A DNA stretch of 64,000 nucleotides from Fodinibius salinus (GCF_008124865.1 NZ_VNHY01000001.1:1016205-1080204), one strand, 5' to 3'; counted from the stretch's first letter, positions 52,697 through 62,780 are shown. Notes: generated by a model not told the origin, from the sequence alone. Made by a program: numbers and translations.

Positions 52697-55600
52697 TCCA
52701 ATGGACAACCATAAAAAAAATATTTTTCTTGGCAACAGTTTGGTTACTGTTAGCCATCAGCCCGTCTGTATATGGTCAGCAGTCTAGCTCAAATCCTGCC
52801 GAAGTATATCTCACTTTTCAGTATCGTGGAGTTGTCAGTTCATATATAACCAGTTATTACAAAGACAAGCATTTTTACCTACCTGCCAGCGATATTTTCA
52901 AGCAGCTGAAAATCCAGCATGAAGTCAACAATGGTGAACTCACTATTAGCGGTAACTACCTTAGCAATACCCCCTTCTCACTGAACTTTAAGAAGCAGAT
53001 AGCACGGGCCGGAGATACCCGAATTCAGCTCACCGCTGATGACTTTATCATCAAAGAGATTGATTATTTCCTAAAACCGGAGGTCTTTAAAAAAATGTTT
53101 GGGCTTGAATTTACCACCAATTTTAACAGCCTGACCCTAGATCTACAAACAAATGACAAGATGCCGGTTATGGCCCAATATGAACGAGAACAAAAGCGCA
53201 AACGTATTGACCGACAACAACCGCTCTACAACCAACCCCATTATCCTTTAAAATACAAGCGCAACTACAGCACCCTCAACGGAGCCTTTTTAGATTATAA
53301 CTTTTCCGCTATTCATACTGATAATTCCCAGCTATTCACTTTTAATAATTCTATGGGAGCCGAACTGCTGGGAGGCGATATACAGGGTACAGTTTTTGGC
53401 TCTATCTCTGATCAGCAACGGTCTTTTACAACCTCAAATCTGCGGTGGCGATATGTACAACGCAACAACAATTATTTTAGCAGCGGTATCGTAGGACAAA
53501 CTACGACCGAGGGTATTATTAGTCGACAAATTACCGGCGTCAAAATTTCGAATAAACCTGTAGAGTCCCGTCGCCTGTTTGACCGTTATGTCATTGACGG
53601 AAATGTTACTCCTCAATCAGAAGTAGAACTGTACCTTAATAATCGGCTCGTGGATTACCAAGAAGCCGACCAGTCGGGTAATTATCGTTTTGTGGTACCA
53701 CTTGCCTATGGAAGTACGGACTATTCGGTGCGCATTTTCAAGCCATCAGGCCGATCCACGGAACGCAGCACCCATATTCAAATTCCTTTTGACTTTGTGC
53801 CCTCCGGAGAAATTGACTACAATATCAGCGGCGGGCGCCTTAACAATCCTATCCTCGGTACTACGGAACGAGGATTTGCGGGTGCTGCTTCGGCAGCTAC
53901 CGGGCTGACGGAGTGGCTAACGGCTGGTGTATCATCCGAATATTTATCAGAGTTTAATTCCGGAGCTCCTTCATTTACCGGGACAATCAATGCCCGGTTA
54001 TTCTCGAATTATCTTGTGAGCGCAAACATCAATTCTGAAAATTTTTATCGTTTTTCATCAAGTGTCATTTATGGCAATGGTGCCAGCTGGAACCTAACGT
54101 ATGATTACAACCCCGGCAACAACCGCCTATATAATGTGGGCGGTAATGATCACCGGGTCAGCGCAAACCTCTTTACGCCCTTGAACATTGGTGATTTTCC
54201 CTTAAATATCCGTTGGTCATCCACCTATCAAGAAGATAACTTATCATCTCTCTGGCGGTATCGAACGGACGTAAATACGCGCTTGGGACGCCTAAATATT
54301 CGCTTAGGATACCAGGATCAGCAAAGAGATGGTTTCTTGCTAACCCCTACTTCAGCTGCGCGGCTTACCAACTCTTATACCTATTCAGTAGGACGAAGTT
54401 ATCACATTCCCGCCTTTATTCGCGGAATGTTTCTACGTGCCAAATGGACGTATATACCCTCCTTAAGCAAAGTAGAAGAAACGGAGTTACAGCTATCACA
54501 GAATCTGTTGGAGACTGGTCGGCTACAGCTAACATTCGGACATAATTTTATAGGTGATTTTAATTCACTGAGCCTCAATGTCACTCTTAATTTTAATAAG
54601 GTGAGAAGTAATACTTCCGCTCGTGTCACGGGCTCTCGATCTTCCATCACTCAAAATATCAGCGGCTCAGTAGGATATCATTCTGATGCTGATCAGCTAT
54701 TATTCCATAACAGACAGCAAGTAGGCCAATCCGGTACCGCCGTTCAGCTATTTGTTGACAATAATAATGATGGATCATATCAGGACAGTACGGACAGAAT
54801 TATCGATGATGCAGCAGTATCACTTAAAAGAGCCAGCGGACGCACGACCATCAAAAACGGAGTCAACTATATTTCGCAACTCCTACCTTATTACCGTTAC
54901 GATATGGAAATAAATCGTGGGAATCTCAGTAATCCATTGCTGGTACCTAATACCGACAAATTTTCTATTGTCACTGATCCCAATCAGTATAAAACCGTTG
55001 CCATTCCCTTTTACCAATCCGGCGTTATTTCGGGCAAAGTAGAACAAAAAAAGGACAGTACTGCTAAAAGTCTGAGCGGGGTTCGGCTGTTTTTGGAATC
55101 CAACTATAAAGACTCATCAAACCGGAATTCTTTTAGCAAAACCATTCGCACTTTCTCAGACGGTTCGTTCTATGCCTATGAAATACCACCGGGACGGTAT
55201 GACCTGTATATCGACCGTGAGCAGCTGAGTTTTCTAAAATCAAAATCTTCTCCTGATACGATGACGGTTAACATTGAGCCCCTTGCCGAAGGAGACTTTG
55301 TGGAGAATCTGGGCTTTACTGTTATCCCTCTCAGTGCTGATACTGCTAAATCAGAACCTTTAATTACTGCTTCTGACGACTCAAATTCTGATGCAGCAAA
55401 GGATAGTTCTACAACTGATCCTAAAATCACCGAAAAAAGTAATAAAACTTCGGTATCTGATAACAAACACGCTAACGAATCTGATGCTACAACGTATTCT
55501 GTTCAATTAGCCAGCTTTAGAACATTAGAAAATTCTCAATCCGCTGCTGACAATGCTTCAAAAACTTTACAAGATTCTTTTAGTGTAGTGCGAAATACAC

Positions 55601-56244
55601 TTAATGGATATTTTGCAATTCGCGGAACTGCTAATTACAGCCTGGAAAAAGCCATCAATACTGCCACAGCATATCATAAAAACTTTGACTATAACAGTAC
55701 CGCCGTACTCATTAAAAAACCAAAGCTACCTGATAGCCAACAAGTACCCCCTGTATTTATACAGCTTGGTGCTGACTTTAGTTTTCAGCAGGGTCAAAAG
55801 TTTGCAAACAATGCGCAGAAAAATTTATCTCATAAGATAGGCTTAACCTACGATAAACCCAGTAAAATTTATCGTACTTATATTGATTCTTCCTTTAGTT
55901 CAGCTGATAAACGAAAAGCACTTCTGGAGGAAATACGCAATAACACCTCCTATACGGATGCTTTTATCCACATCCGACGTCCAACAACCACTGAAAATTC
56001 CGGTAACGGTCAACAAATGCACTTTACGTTTAAGATAAGAGTTGAAGAAGCCGGATCATCTTTTAAGCAAGAGAGTGTACCCTCTCTCAAGAAGAATAAT
56101 CCACAGTTGTCTATAGAAGAAAGCGGAGAATCAACAGTAATAATAAGTGACTTCAATACCTGGAAACAGGCGGAACAACTTTATCAACAGCTCAAAGAAA
56201 CTAAAGCAGCTGCGGTGCCAGTACTCTTACTGATCCAGCGCTGA
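52693..56244 (+). CDS. Usher-like outer-membrane protein with three C-terminal SPOR-like repeats
   Basis: The 1183-residue product starts at GTG 52693 with a signal peptide (to about YGQQ). The N-terminal domain EVYLTFQYRGVVSSYITSYY...FYLPASDIFKQLKI resembles the usher periplasmic domain. A barrel region follows from about 190 to 670, with a plug-like Ig domain around 300-340 (SEVELYLNNRLVDYQ, DYSVRIFKPSGRSTERSTHI). C-terminal Ig-like domains (DNNNDGSYQDSTDRIIDDAA near 690; GVISGKVEQK near 777) are like FimD CTDs. Then come a Ser/Thr/Asp linker (870-930) and three SPOR-like repeats, beginning near 933 (YSVQLASFRTLENSQ), 1020 and 1110. SPOR domains bind denuded peptidoglycan. It probably secretes and assembles the pilus while tethered to the wall. 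Confidence 0.8.
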   Translation: MIQWTTIKKIFFLATVWLLLAISPSVYGQQSSSNPAEVYLTFQYRGVVSSYITSYYKDKHFYLPASDIFKQLKIQHEVNNGELTISGNYLSNTPFSLNFKKQIARAGDTRIQLTADDFIIKEIDYFLKPEVFKKMFGLEFTTNFNSLTLDLQTNDKMPVMAQYEREQKRKRIDRQQPLYNQPHYPLKYKRNYSTLNGAFLDYNFSAIHTDNSQLFTFNNSMGAELLGGDIQGTVFGSISDQQRSFTTSNLRWRYVQRNNNYFSSGIVGQTTTEGIISRQITGVKISNKPVESRRLFDRYVIDGNVTPQSEVELYLNNRLVDYQEADQSGNYRFVVPLAYGSTDYSVRIFKPSGRSTERSTHIQIPFDFVPSGEIDYNISGGRLNNPILGTTERGFAGAASAATGLTEWLTAGVSSEYLSEFNSGAPSFTGTINARLFSNYLVSANINSENFYRFSSSVIYGNGASWNLTYDYNPGNNRLYNVGGNDHRVSANLFTPLNIGDFPLNIRWSSTYQEDNLSSLWRYRTDVNTRLGRLNIRLGYQDQQRDGFLLTPTSAARLTNSYTYSVGRSYHIPAFIRGMFLRAKWTYIPSLSKVEETELQLSQNLLETGRLQLTFGHNFIGDFNSLSLNVTLNFNKVRSNTSARVTGSRSSITQNISGSVGYHSDADQLLFHNRQQVGQSGTAVQLFVDNNNDGSYQDSTDRIIDDAAVSLKRASGRTTIKNGVNYISQLLPYYRYDMEINRGNLSNPLLVPNTDKFSIVTDPNQYKTVAIPFYQSGVISGKVEQKKDSTAKSLSGVRLFLESNYKDSSNRNSFSKTIRTFSDGSFYAYEIPPGRYDLYIDREQLSFLKSKSSPDTMTVNIEPLAEGDFVENLGFTVIPLSADTAKSEPLITASDDSNSDAAKDSSTTDPKITEKSNKTSVSDNKHANESDATTYSVQLASFRTLENSQSAADNASKTLQDSFSVVRNTLNGYFAIRGTANYSLEKAINTATAYHKNFDYNSTAVLIKKPKLPDSQQVPPVFIQLGADFSFQQGQKFANNAQKNLSHKIGLTYDKPSKIYRTYIDSSFSSADKRKALLEEIRNNTSYTDAFIHIRRPTTTENSGNGQQMHFTFKIRVEEAGSSFKQESVPSLKKNNPQLSIEESGESTVIISDFNTWKQAEQLYQQLKETKAAAVPVLLLIQR

Positions 56245-57498
56245 TTACAGAACCAGCCCCAATGGGTTCTCAAGCATCTGTTTTAAGGTGTTCAAGAATT
56301 GGGCCGCACTTACCCCATCCACGATACGATGATCGCTGGAGAGCGTAACTTTCATACGCTTGCCGGGTACTACTTCCCCATCTTCAACAACAGGTACTTC
56401 GCGGATGGCACCCACTGCCAAAATACAAGCATTGGGAGGATTAATAATGGCAGTAAACTCTTCGATACCGAACATACCCAGATTACTCACTGTAAAGGTA
56501 CTGCCTTCCATCTGCTCAGGAGCAAGATCTCGATTCTGTGCTTTTTCAATCAGTGACTGTCCTTCGGCCGCAATCTGTTGAAGTCCCTTCTGGTCGGTAT
56601 TATCAATCACGGGCGTAACCAATCCCTCATCAATACCCACGGCAACCGCAATATTAACATCACCATGTTCAATAATCTTGTCACCTTGCCACGAACTGTT
56701 AATATCAGGATGCTGGCGCAGGGCCGTTGCACAAGCTTTAACTACGACATCATTAAAGCTGATCTTGGTATCACTAATCTCATTAAGCTGCTTGCGGGCA
56801 TCCCAGACCGCACTCATATCAATATCGATAGTCTCATAATAATGGGGACTGCTGAATTTACTTTCCGACAGACGCTTTGCAATCGTTTTACGCATCTGCG
56901 ATACGCGGTGCTCCTTATCTTCTTGGGATACGGTAGCTGCCGGAGCCACAGGAGTCTGTGAGGGATCAAAACTTTCAATATCGCGCTTAATAATACGTCC
57001 CTGCGGACCACTGCCTTTCACATTAGAAAGTGTAATACCCTGCTCTTCAGCCATATTTCGGGCCAGAGGCGAAGCTTTAATACGCCCATCATCAGCCTGG
57101 CCGTTACCCTTATCATCCAGATCACCAAATACCGGATCGTACTCTTCACCTTGTTCTTCGGTTTCGGCACTTTCTGATTTTTCAGTCTCTTGATCATCTG
57201 AATCGCTATCGGCAGAACCGCTAGATTGTGCTTCTTCCAGCAGATCATCAATATCTTCACCCTCTTCACCTATTACCGCCATAAGCTGCCCCAGCGGAAC
57301 GGCATCGCCTTCATCGGGAAGAATTTTGAGAATGGTTCCGGCATCAAACACTTCTACTTCCATCGTTGCCTTGTCGGTCTCTACCTCAGCAATGATATCA
57401 CCGGATTCTACAGAATCTCCTTCTTCTACATTCCACTTGGCGATTACGCCTTCTTCCATCGTATCGCTAAGCTTGGGCATTTCAACTTTTACAGCCAT
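56245..57498 (-). CDS. pdhC: Pyruvate dehydrogenase E2, dihydrolipoamide acetyltransferase
   Basis: This 417-residue protein has one N-terminal lipoyl domain (GDIIAEVETDKATMEVEVFD, lysine in the DKA motif). An acidic linker and a peripheral-subunit-binding domain (KASPLARNMAEEQGITLSNV) follow, then the catalytic domain with SSDHRIVDGVSAAQFLNTL, which contains the HxxxDG active site. It transfers the acetyl group from E1 to CoA. It is the last gene of pdhA-pdhB-pdhC on the minus strand. Its stop codon directly abuts that of the convergent usher gene, with no spacer. The E3 gene is not in the window. Confidence 0.96.
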   Translation of the reverse strand: MAVKVEMPKLSDTMEEGVIAKWNVEEGDSVESGDIIAEVETDKATMEVEVFDAGTILKILPDEGDAVPLGQLMAVIGEEGEDIDDLLEEAQSSGSADSDSDDQETEKSESAETEEQGEEYDPVFGDLDDKGNGQADDGRIKASPLARNMAEEQGITLSNVKGSGPQGRIIKRDIESFDPSQTPVAPAATVSQEDKEHRVSQMRKTIAKRLSESKFSSPHYYETIDIDMSAVWDARKQLNEISDTKISFNDVVVKACATALRQHPDINSSWQGDKIIEHGDVNIAVAVGIDEGLVTPVIDNTDQKGLQQIAAEGQSLIEKAQNRDLAPEQMEGSTFTVSNLGMFGIEEFTAIINPPNACILAVGAIREVPVVEDGEVVPGKRMKVTLSSDHRIVDGVSAAQFLNTLKQMLENPLGLVL

Positions 57499-57576
57499 GA
57501 GTCTAAAAATTTTGTATTATGAATTTTGAATGTGGAATTCACCTATTAAATCCACCCACAAATTCAATATTAAGAA

Positions 57577-58560
57577 TTACTTTCTATATGTCACCGTATT
57601 GACGGCATCAATCACATTCTGCGCACTCGGCAACCATTCATCAAGAAGCGGTTTGGCAAAAGGTGCATTGGTATCGGGCAAAGTAACACGTTGCACCGGT
57701 GCATCCAGATAATCAAAAGCTTCACGCTGGATTAAGTAACCAACCTCAGCTGCCAATCCACCAAAGGGATGCGCTTCATCAACAATCACACATCGGTTGG
57801 TTTTTTTAATAGATTCCACAATAGTTTCCATATCCAACGGCTTAACCGTACGGGGATCAACAATCTCCATATCCACATCTTCTTTGGCCAGCTGCTGAGC
57901 AGCCTGTTTAGCTACGTGATACATCTTGCCGTGCGCTACCACCGTAACGTCACTGCCCTCACGCTTGACCTTGCCTTTACCTATTGGAATGGTAAAATCG
58001 TCTTCTTCGGGTACTTCACCTTTCAATCCGTACATTTGTTCGGATTCCATAAACAATACGGGGTTATCATCCCGGATCGCAGTTTTTAGCAAACCTTTGG
58101 CATCAGCCGGCTCGGAGGTGTAAATAACTTTAAGTCCCGGAAAATGAGCGTACATCGAATCATACGAGACTGAGTGTGTTGCACTAAGCTGACCTGCTGA
58201 CGCATTGGGTCCGCGAAATACAATAGGGATATCCACCTGTCCGCCAGTCATATATTTAGCTTTGGAAGCATGGTTTATAATCTGGTCGGCTGCCAGTACC
58301 GCAAAGTTAAAAGTCATGAATTCCACAATAGGACGCAGTCCGTTCATAGCTGCACCTACACCGATTCCGGCAAATCCCAGCTCAGAAATAGGAGTATCTA
58401 CCATGCGCTTGGGACCATATTTGTCCAGTAAACCTTCGGTAACTTTATAGGCGCCGTCATATTCGGCTACTTCTTCACCCATCACAAAAATATCTTCATC
58501 CTGCCCCATCTCTTCATCGATGGCAGCACGAATTGCTTCTCTGAATTGTAACTCAGCCAT
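57577..58560 (-). CDS. pdhB: Pyruvate dehydrogenase E1 beta subunit
   Basis: This 327-residue transketolase-like protein begins MAELQFREAIRAAIDEEMGQ. It contains VFVMGEEVAEYDGAYKVTEG-like sequence (here FVMGEEVAEYDGAYKVTEGL), ELGFAGIGVGAAMNGLRPIV, VFRGPNASAGQLSATHSV and GLKVIYTSEPADAKGLL, then the C-terminal VDEAHPFGGLAAEVG domain. It pairs with the alpha subunit to form the thiamine-diphosphate enzyme that decarboxylates pyruvate. It lies between pdhA (115 bases upstream) and pdhC (78 bases downstream), and the spacers contain AATTC-type words. Confidence 0.97.
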   Translation of the reverse strand: MAELQFREAIRAAIDEEMGQDEDIFVMGEEVAEYDGAYKVTEGLLDKYGPKRMVDTPISELGFAGIGVGAAMNGLRPIVEFMTFNFAVLAADQIINHASKAKYMTGGQVDIPIVFRGPNASAGQLSATHSVSYDSMYAHFPGLKVIYTSEPADAKGLLKTAIRDDNPVLFMESEQMYGLKGEVPEEDDFTIPIGKGKVKREGSDVTVVAHGKMYHVAKQAAQQLAKEDVDMEIVDPRTVKPLDMETIVESIKKTNRCVIVDEAHPFGGLAAEVGYLIQREAFDYLDAPVQRVTLPDTNAPFAKPLLDEWLPSAQNVIDAVNTVTYRK

Positions 58561-58675
58561 TTCTAATTATTTATTTCGAAATTATGCACTTAAAACGTCT
58601 ATTCTTTTTAAAAAGATCCTTTTCCCATAGTACCCACAATGCAACAAATTGGTATCCCAATATTACATCCTACAC

Positions 58676-59782
58676 TTATGTGTGAAATGGATAATCATCT
58701 TCAACGAACATATGATCATAAAGTGCTTCCTTCTCGGGGAAATCACTTTCCTCAGCAAAATCAATAGCTTCCATCACAATATCTTCAACCGTATCTTTAA
58801 TCTCTTCAACTTTGTCTTTATCAATGATTTCTTCATCCAGCAAATAATCCTTGATACGCAGAATGGGATCCATCTTTTCATATTCTTCGAGCTCATCTTT
58901 GGTACGGTATTTCATGGGATCCGACATAGAGTGGCCACGATATCGATAAGTTCGAATTTCGACAAGCCACGGATTAGAATTCTCACGGACGTCCTCGGCA
59001 ATCTCTTTCATCTTCTCATAAACCGTAAACACATCCATACCATTAATAACGGCACTTTTCATACCGTATCCTTTGGCCCGTTCGTGGAGCTCACCCACTG
59101 AATGGCGGTGTACAGCAGTCCCCATCGCATAACCGTTATTTTCAATAGCATAAATACACGGGAGCTCCCAATTTTGACTCATATTCAACGTTTCGTGCAA
59201 GGCTCCCTGATCTACCGCGCCGTCACCTAAAAAGCAGGCAGTAACCCGGTCATTTTGCTTATACTTATTGGCAAAGGCAATGCCGCCTCCCAGGGGGATA
59301 TGCCCCCCTACAATACCGTAACCACCCCAAAAATGTTCATCTACGTTGGCAAAGTGCATGGATCCCCCCTTGCCATTCGAACAACCTGTTTCTTTCCCAT
59401 AAAGCTCGGCCATACCCTCTTTGGGAGACACTCCCCGTACCAGTCCCCAGCCATGATCGCGATAGGCTGTAATGATATCGTCATCATCATTCAGCGCATA
59501 AACAGAACCGGTTGAAATAGCCTCTTGCCCCATATAAAGGTGTAAAAATCCGCCAAACTTTCCTTTTTGGTACATCTGCATAGCTCGCTCTTCGAAGCGG
59601 CGTTGTAGATACATTTGCTCAAACATGTCCACAACATCACCTTCGCTCAGATCTAGTGACTTGTGCTTTTTTTGAGTGGGAGCAGGCAACTCTGTACTGC
59701 GAACAACCTCTCCATTGGTGCGGATCCCCGTTCCGGTTGGGGTAAACGTAACATCTTGTTCTTTTTTACTTTTCTTAGCCAT
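58676..59782 (-). CDS. pdhA: Pyruvate dehydrogenase E1 alpha subunit
   Basis: This 368-residue subunit contains the thiamine-diphosphate motif GDGAVDQGALHETLNMSQNW followed by the IENNGYAMGT end. It also has GKETGCSNGKGGSMHFAN, YGIVGGHIPLGGGIAFANKY, and the phosphorylation-loop region YRYRGHSMSDPMKYRT. The N-terminal 30 residues (MAKKSKKEQDVTF) are basic and probably disordered. It is the first gene of the pdhA-B-C operon and lies 163 bases from the end of alaS. Confidence 0.97.
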   Translation of the reverse strand: MAKKSKKEQDVTFTPTGTGIRTNGEVVRSTELPAPTQKKHKSLDLSEGDVVDMFEQMYLQRRFEERAMQMYQKGKFGGFLHLYMGQEAISTGSVYALNDDDDIITAYRDHGWGLVRGVSPKEGMAELYGKETGCSNGKGGSMHFANVDEHFWGGYGIVGGHIPLGGGIAFANKYKQNDRVTACFLGDGAVDQGALHETLNMSQNWELPCIYAIENNGYAMGTAVHRHSVGELHERAKGYGMKSAVINGMDVFTVYEKMKEIAEDVRENSNPWLVEIRTYRYRGHSMSDPMKYRTKDELEEYEKMDPILRIKDYLLDEEIIDKDKVEEIKDTVEDIVMEAIDFAEESDFPEKEALYDHMFVEDDYPFHT

Positions 59783-59945
59783 AATCAGTTACAGCAGCTT
59801 TACTGTTACAATATCGTATTAAAATTCTAAAAATAAGCGTTCGAAAATATACCCAAAAATATGGGAAATTACAGGTTCTACAACTTACAATTCATAATCT
59901 ACCGTATATGAGTTAGAATACCACTAAAACAATTGGAAAGAATTG

Positions 59946-62615
59946 CTATTTAATATGCTTTGTAATGATCGAAGGCAGCTGATCAAATAGCTCATTTAGC
60001 TTTTCGGGCTTCCGTCCTCCTGCCGTAGCCAAATTAGGTTGGCCACCACCGCCACCTCCAAGCATTTGACCTAGTTCTCCAACCAGTGCACCTGCTTGTA
60101 AATCTTTTCCTTCAATTAAATCCTCAGTAACAGCCGCTGCCACATAAACCTTGCCCTCGTCCTGATCTTTGGCACCCAGTACGGTAATGGTGGCTTCATT
60201 ACTTTTTTCAAGGGACTCATACCCTAATTGTTTCAGCAAATCCATATCGGCATTGGAAATTTCGCCTGATACTAATTTAATGCCACTTTCTAATTCCGTC
60301 GGGTTATTTAAAAACTGGTCAAGTTTTGAAGCACTTTGCTGATGCTGGAGCTGTTCTACCTGTTGTTCAAGGCTTTTGCGGTCTTCCATGAGCTGCGAAA
60401 TATCTCTTATAAGATCTTCACTCTGACCAATTTGTGATCGGATGCCACGCACCAACTCTTGCTCTGCCCGTAAATACTGGTCTGCACTTTTACCTACCTT
60501 GGCTTCAATACGTCGGATCCCCGAGGCTGCAGAAGATTCGTTCAAAAATCGAAAGTACCCAATTTCTCCGGTAGCTTCTACATGCAAACCTCCGCACAGC
60601 TCCATCGAGTAATCGGGATCAAAAGTAATCACCCGTACCTCTTCTCCATATTGCTCTCCAAAAAGCATAGTTGCTCCACGCTCTCTCGCCTCATCAATAG
60701 GTACACCCCGCTCTTCTTCTTTTGGGATGTTTTGCTGGATATGATTGTTCACGATCTCTTCGATCTCGTTAAGCTGCTCAGGAGAAACAGGATCAAAATG
60801 CGAGAAATCAAATCTCAGGTGTTTATCATCCACTAACGAACCTTTCTGAGCAACATGATCGCCCAGCACCTCTTTTAGGGCCGCATGTACAAGGTGTGTA
60901 GCAGAGTGGTGCTTGCGAATTTCGCGCCGCCGATCTGCATCAACCCTTGCCTTCCATTTACCATCGGGATTATCGGGCAGACTATCTACGGCATGTACAT
61001 ATCCATCAGGCGACTTTTGTACATCCAGCACGCGAAGGTGCTCGTCACCATTGCTAATGATACCGGTATCGGCCACCTGCCCCCCGCTTTCGGCATAAAA
61101 AGGCGTTTTATCCAGAACGAGAGTGGGCTGGCTTTCATCTTTACGCATCAATCGAATATGGCATTCAGCAGAAAGCGAATCGTATCCCACAAATTCAAAT
61201 TCATCCGTTTCTGTTACGGTAATCCATTCACTGTTTGAGGACTGGTCAACATTAAAGTTACCGGCGGCACGAGCCCGTTCCTTCTGCTCTTGCATCCGTT
61301 CGTTAAATCCTTCTTCATCAACCTCTACACCTCGTTCCCGAGCCATCAGCTGGGTAAGATCAATGGGGAAGCCGTATGTATCATGCAATTTAAAAGCTTC
61401 TTCTCCCGAAATTTTATTTTTGTCTTCCGTCATCTCATGGAACAGTTCGATACCCTGCCCCAGCGTATCTAAAAAGCCCTCTTCCTCCGATCGAATTACA
61501 TTTTGCACATATTCTTTCTGCTGTATAAGTACTGGGAACACATCTTTAAACTGTTCGGCAAGTGTTGGTACCAACTTATGGAAAAATGGTTCTTTAAGAT
61601 CAAGCTTATCCCAACCATATCGAATGGCACGGCGCAATATACGACGCACTACATAACCCCGACCGTCATTCCCGGGCGACGCTCCGTCAGCAATGGAAAA
61701 ACTTACAGCACGAATATGATCAGCAATCACCCGCATGGCAATATCAATTTCTTCATCATTACCGTACGTTACACCACCCAATTCACCAATGTGCGAAAGC
61801 AACGGTTCAAAAAGATCGGTGTCATAGTTTGATTTCTTTTCCTGTAAGACAGCACACATACGTTCAAAACCCATACCGGTATCCACGTGCTGTGCTGGCA
61901 ATTCCTCGAGAGATCCGTCCGGTTGCCTGTTAAACTGGATAAAGACCAGATTCCAAATTTCCATTACCCTGGGGTCATCCATATTCACCAGCTCTGCCCC
62001 ATCTATGTCTACACGCTCTTCGTCGGGACGAATATCAATGTGCAGCTCTGAACACGGACCGCAGGGACCGGTATTTCCCATTTCCCAGAAATTATCTACC
62101 TTATCGAAGGTTAAAATATGATCCGGATTAATGGACGTTTCTGATTCCCACAGGTCAATCGACTCCTGATCTACAGGCAGACCATCATCCTCATCACCTT
62201 CAAAAACAGTGGCATACAGGCGATCGGCTTCCAATCCCCATTTATCTACCAACAGCTCCCAAGCCCATCGGATGGCTTCTCGCTTAAAGTAATCGCCGAA
62301 TGACCAGTTGCCGAGCATCTCAAAAAGTGTATGATGATAGGTATCGTGCCCCACCTCTTCGAGATCATTATGCTTGCCGCTAACACGGATACAGCGCTGG
62401 CTGTCCACCGCGCGCTGCCATATTTTGTCCTTATGCTTATATCCCGATTGTTCATCCAAAAAAATCGGTTTAAACTGATTCATTCCCGCATTGGTAAACA
62501 ACAAGGTGGGGTCATTTTGCGGTACCACCGGCGCACTGGGTACCTGCAAATGGTCCTTTTCTTTAAAAAATTCAAAAAAATCCTGTCGGATTTCAGCAGA
62601 ACTCTTGTGAGACAT
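59946..62615 (-). CDS. alaS: Alanyl-tRNA synthetase
   Basis: This 889-residue class II synthetase is full length. The aminoacylation domain opens with FTNAGMNQFKPIFL, followed by QRCIRVSGKHNDLEEVG and FFEMLGNWSFGDYFK-like sequence (TLFEMLGNWSFGDYFK here). The editing domain has the zinc histidines of HHSATHLVHAALKEVLG and CGGLHVEATGEIG. The C-Ala/DHHA1 domain ends with GQMLGGGGGGQPNLATAGGR. It charges tRNA-Ala and clears Ser/Gly mischarged products. It is a single-gene unit between FNR and pdhA. Confidence 0.98.
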   Translation of the reverse strand: MSHKSSAEIRQDFFEFFKEKDHLQVPSAPVVPQNDPTLLFTNAGMNQFKPIFLDEQSGYKHKDKIWQRAVDSQRCIRVSGKHNDLEEVGHDTYHHTLFEMLGNWSFGDYFKREAIRWAWELLVDKWGLEADRLYATVFEGDEDDGLPVDQESIDLWESETSINPDHILTFDKVDNFWEMGNTGPCGPCSELHIDIRPDEERVDIDGAELVNMDDPRVMEIWNLVFIQFNRQPDGSLEELPAQHVDTGMGFERMCAVLQEKKSNYDTDLFEPLLSHIGELGGVTYGNDEEIDIAMRVIADHIRAVSFSIADGASPGNDGRGYVVRRILRRAIRYGWDKLDLKEPFFHKLVPTLAEQFKDVFPVLIQQKEYVQNVIRSEEEGFLDTLGQGIELFHEMTEDKNKISGEEAFKLHDTYGFPIDLTQLMARERGVEVDEEGFNERMQEQKERARAAGNFNVDQSSNSEWITVTETDEFEFVGYDSLSAECHIRLMRKDESQPTLVLDKTPFYAESGGQVADTGIISNGDEHLRVLDVQKSPDGYVHAVDSLPDNPDGKWKARVDADRRREIRKHHSATHLVHAALKEVLGDHVAQKGSLVDDKHLRFDFSHFDPVSPEQLNEIEEIVNNHIQQNIPKEEERGVPIDEARERGATMLFGEQYGEEVRVITFDPDYSMELCGGLHVEATGEIGYFRFLNESSAASGIRRIEAKVGKSADQYLRAEQELVRGIRSQIGQSEDLIRDISQLMEDRKSLEQQVEQLQHQQSASKLDQFLNNPTELESGIKLVSGEISNADMDLLKQLGYESLEKSNEATITVLGAKDQDEGKVYVAAAVTEDLIEGKDLQAGALVGELGQMLGGGGGGQPNLATAGGRKPEKLNELFDQLPSIITKHIK

Positions 62616-62754
62616 CAGCTAATTTTTCTTGTTTAATAATTTAGAAGACCGTTGAAGATAGGAAAAATAACGATTGAACTCATCTTATGATCAGACAAAT
62701 TACATGGGATATGAATGATTTTTCGAAAGTATTTTTCAAAGGCCTTTTATAAAT

Positions 62755-62780
62755 TATCCCGATCCAAAAGGATCGGGATA
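62755..62780 (-). terminator. Strong hairpin after the ferredoxin-NADP reductase gene
   Basis: TATCCCGATCC (62755-62765) and GGATCGGGATA (62770-62780) form a perfect 11-base stem with an AAAA loop. It lies 61 bases beyond the stop of the minus-strand FNR gene. The T-run is weak (ATTTATAAAA), so it could also be a stabilising or repeat-derived hairpin. Confidence 0.65.
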
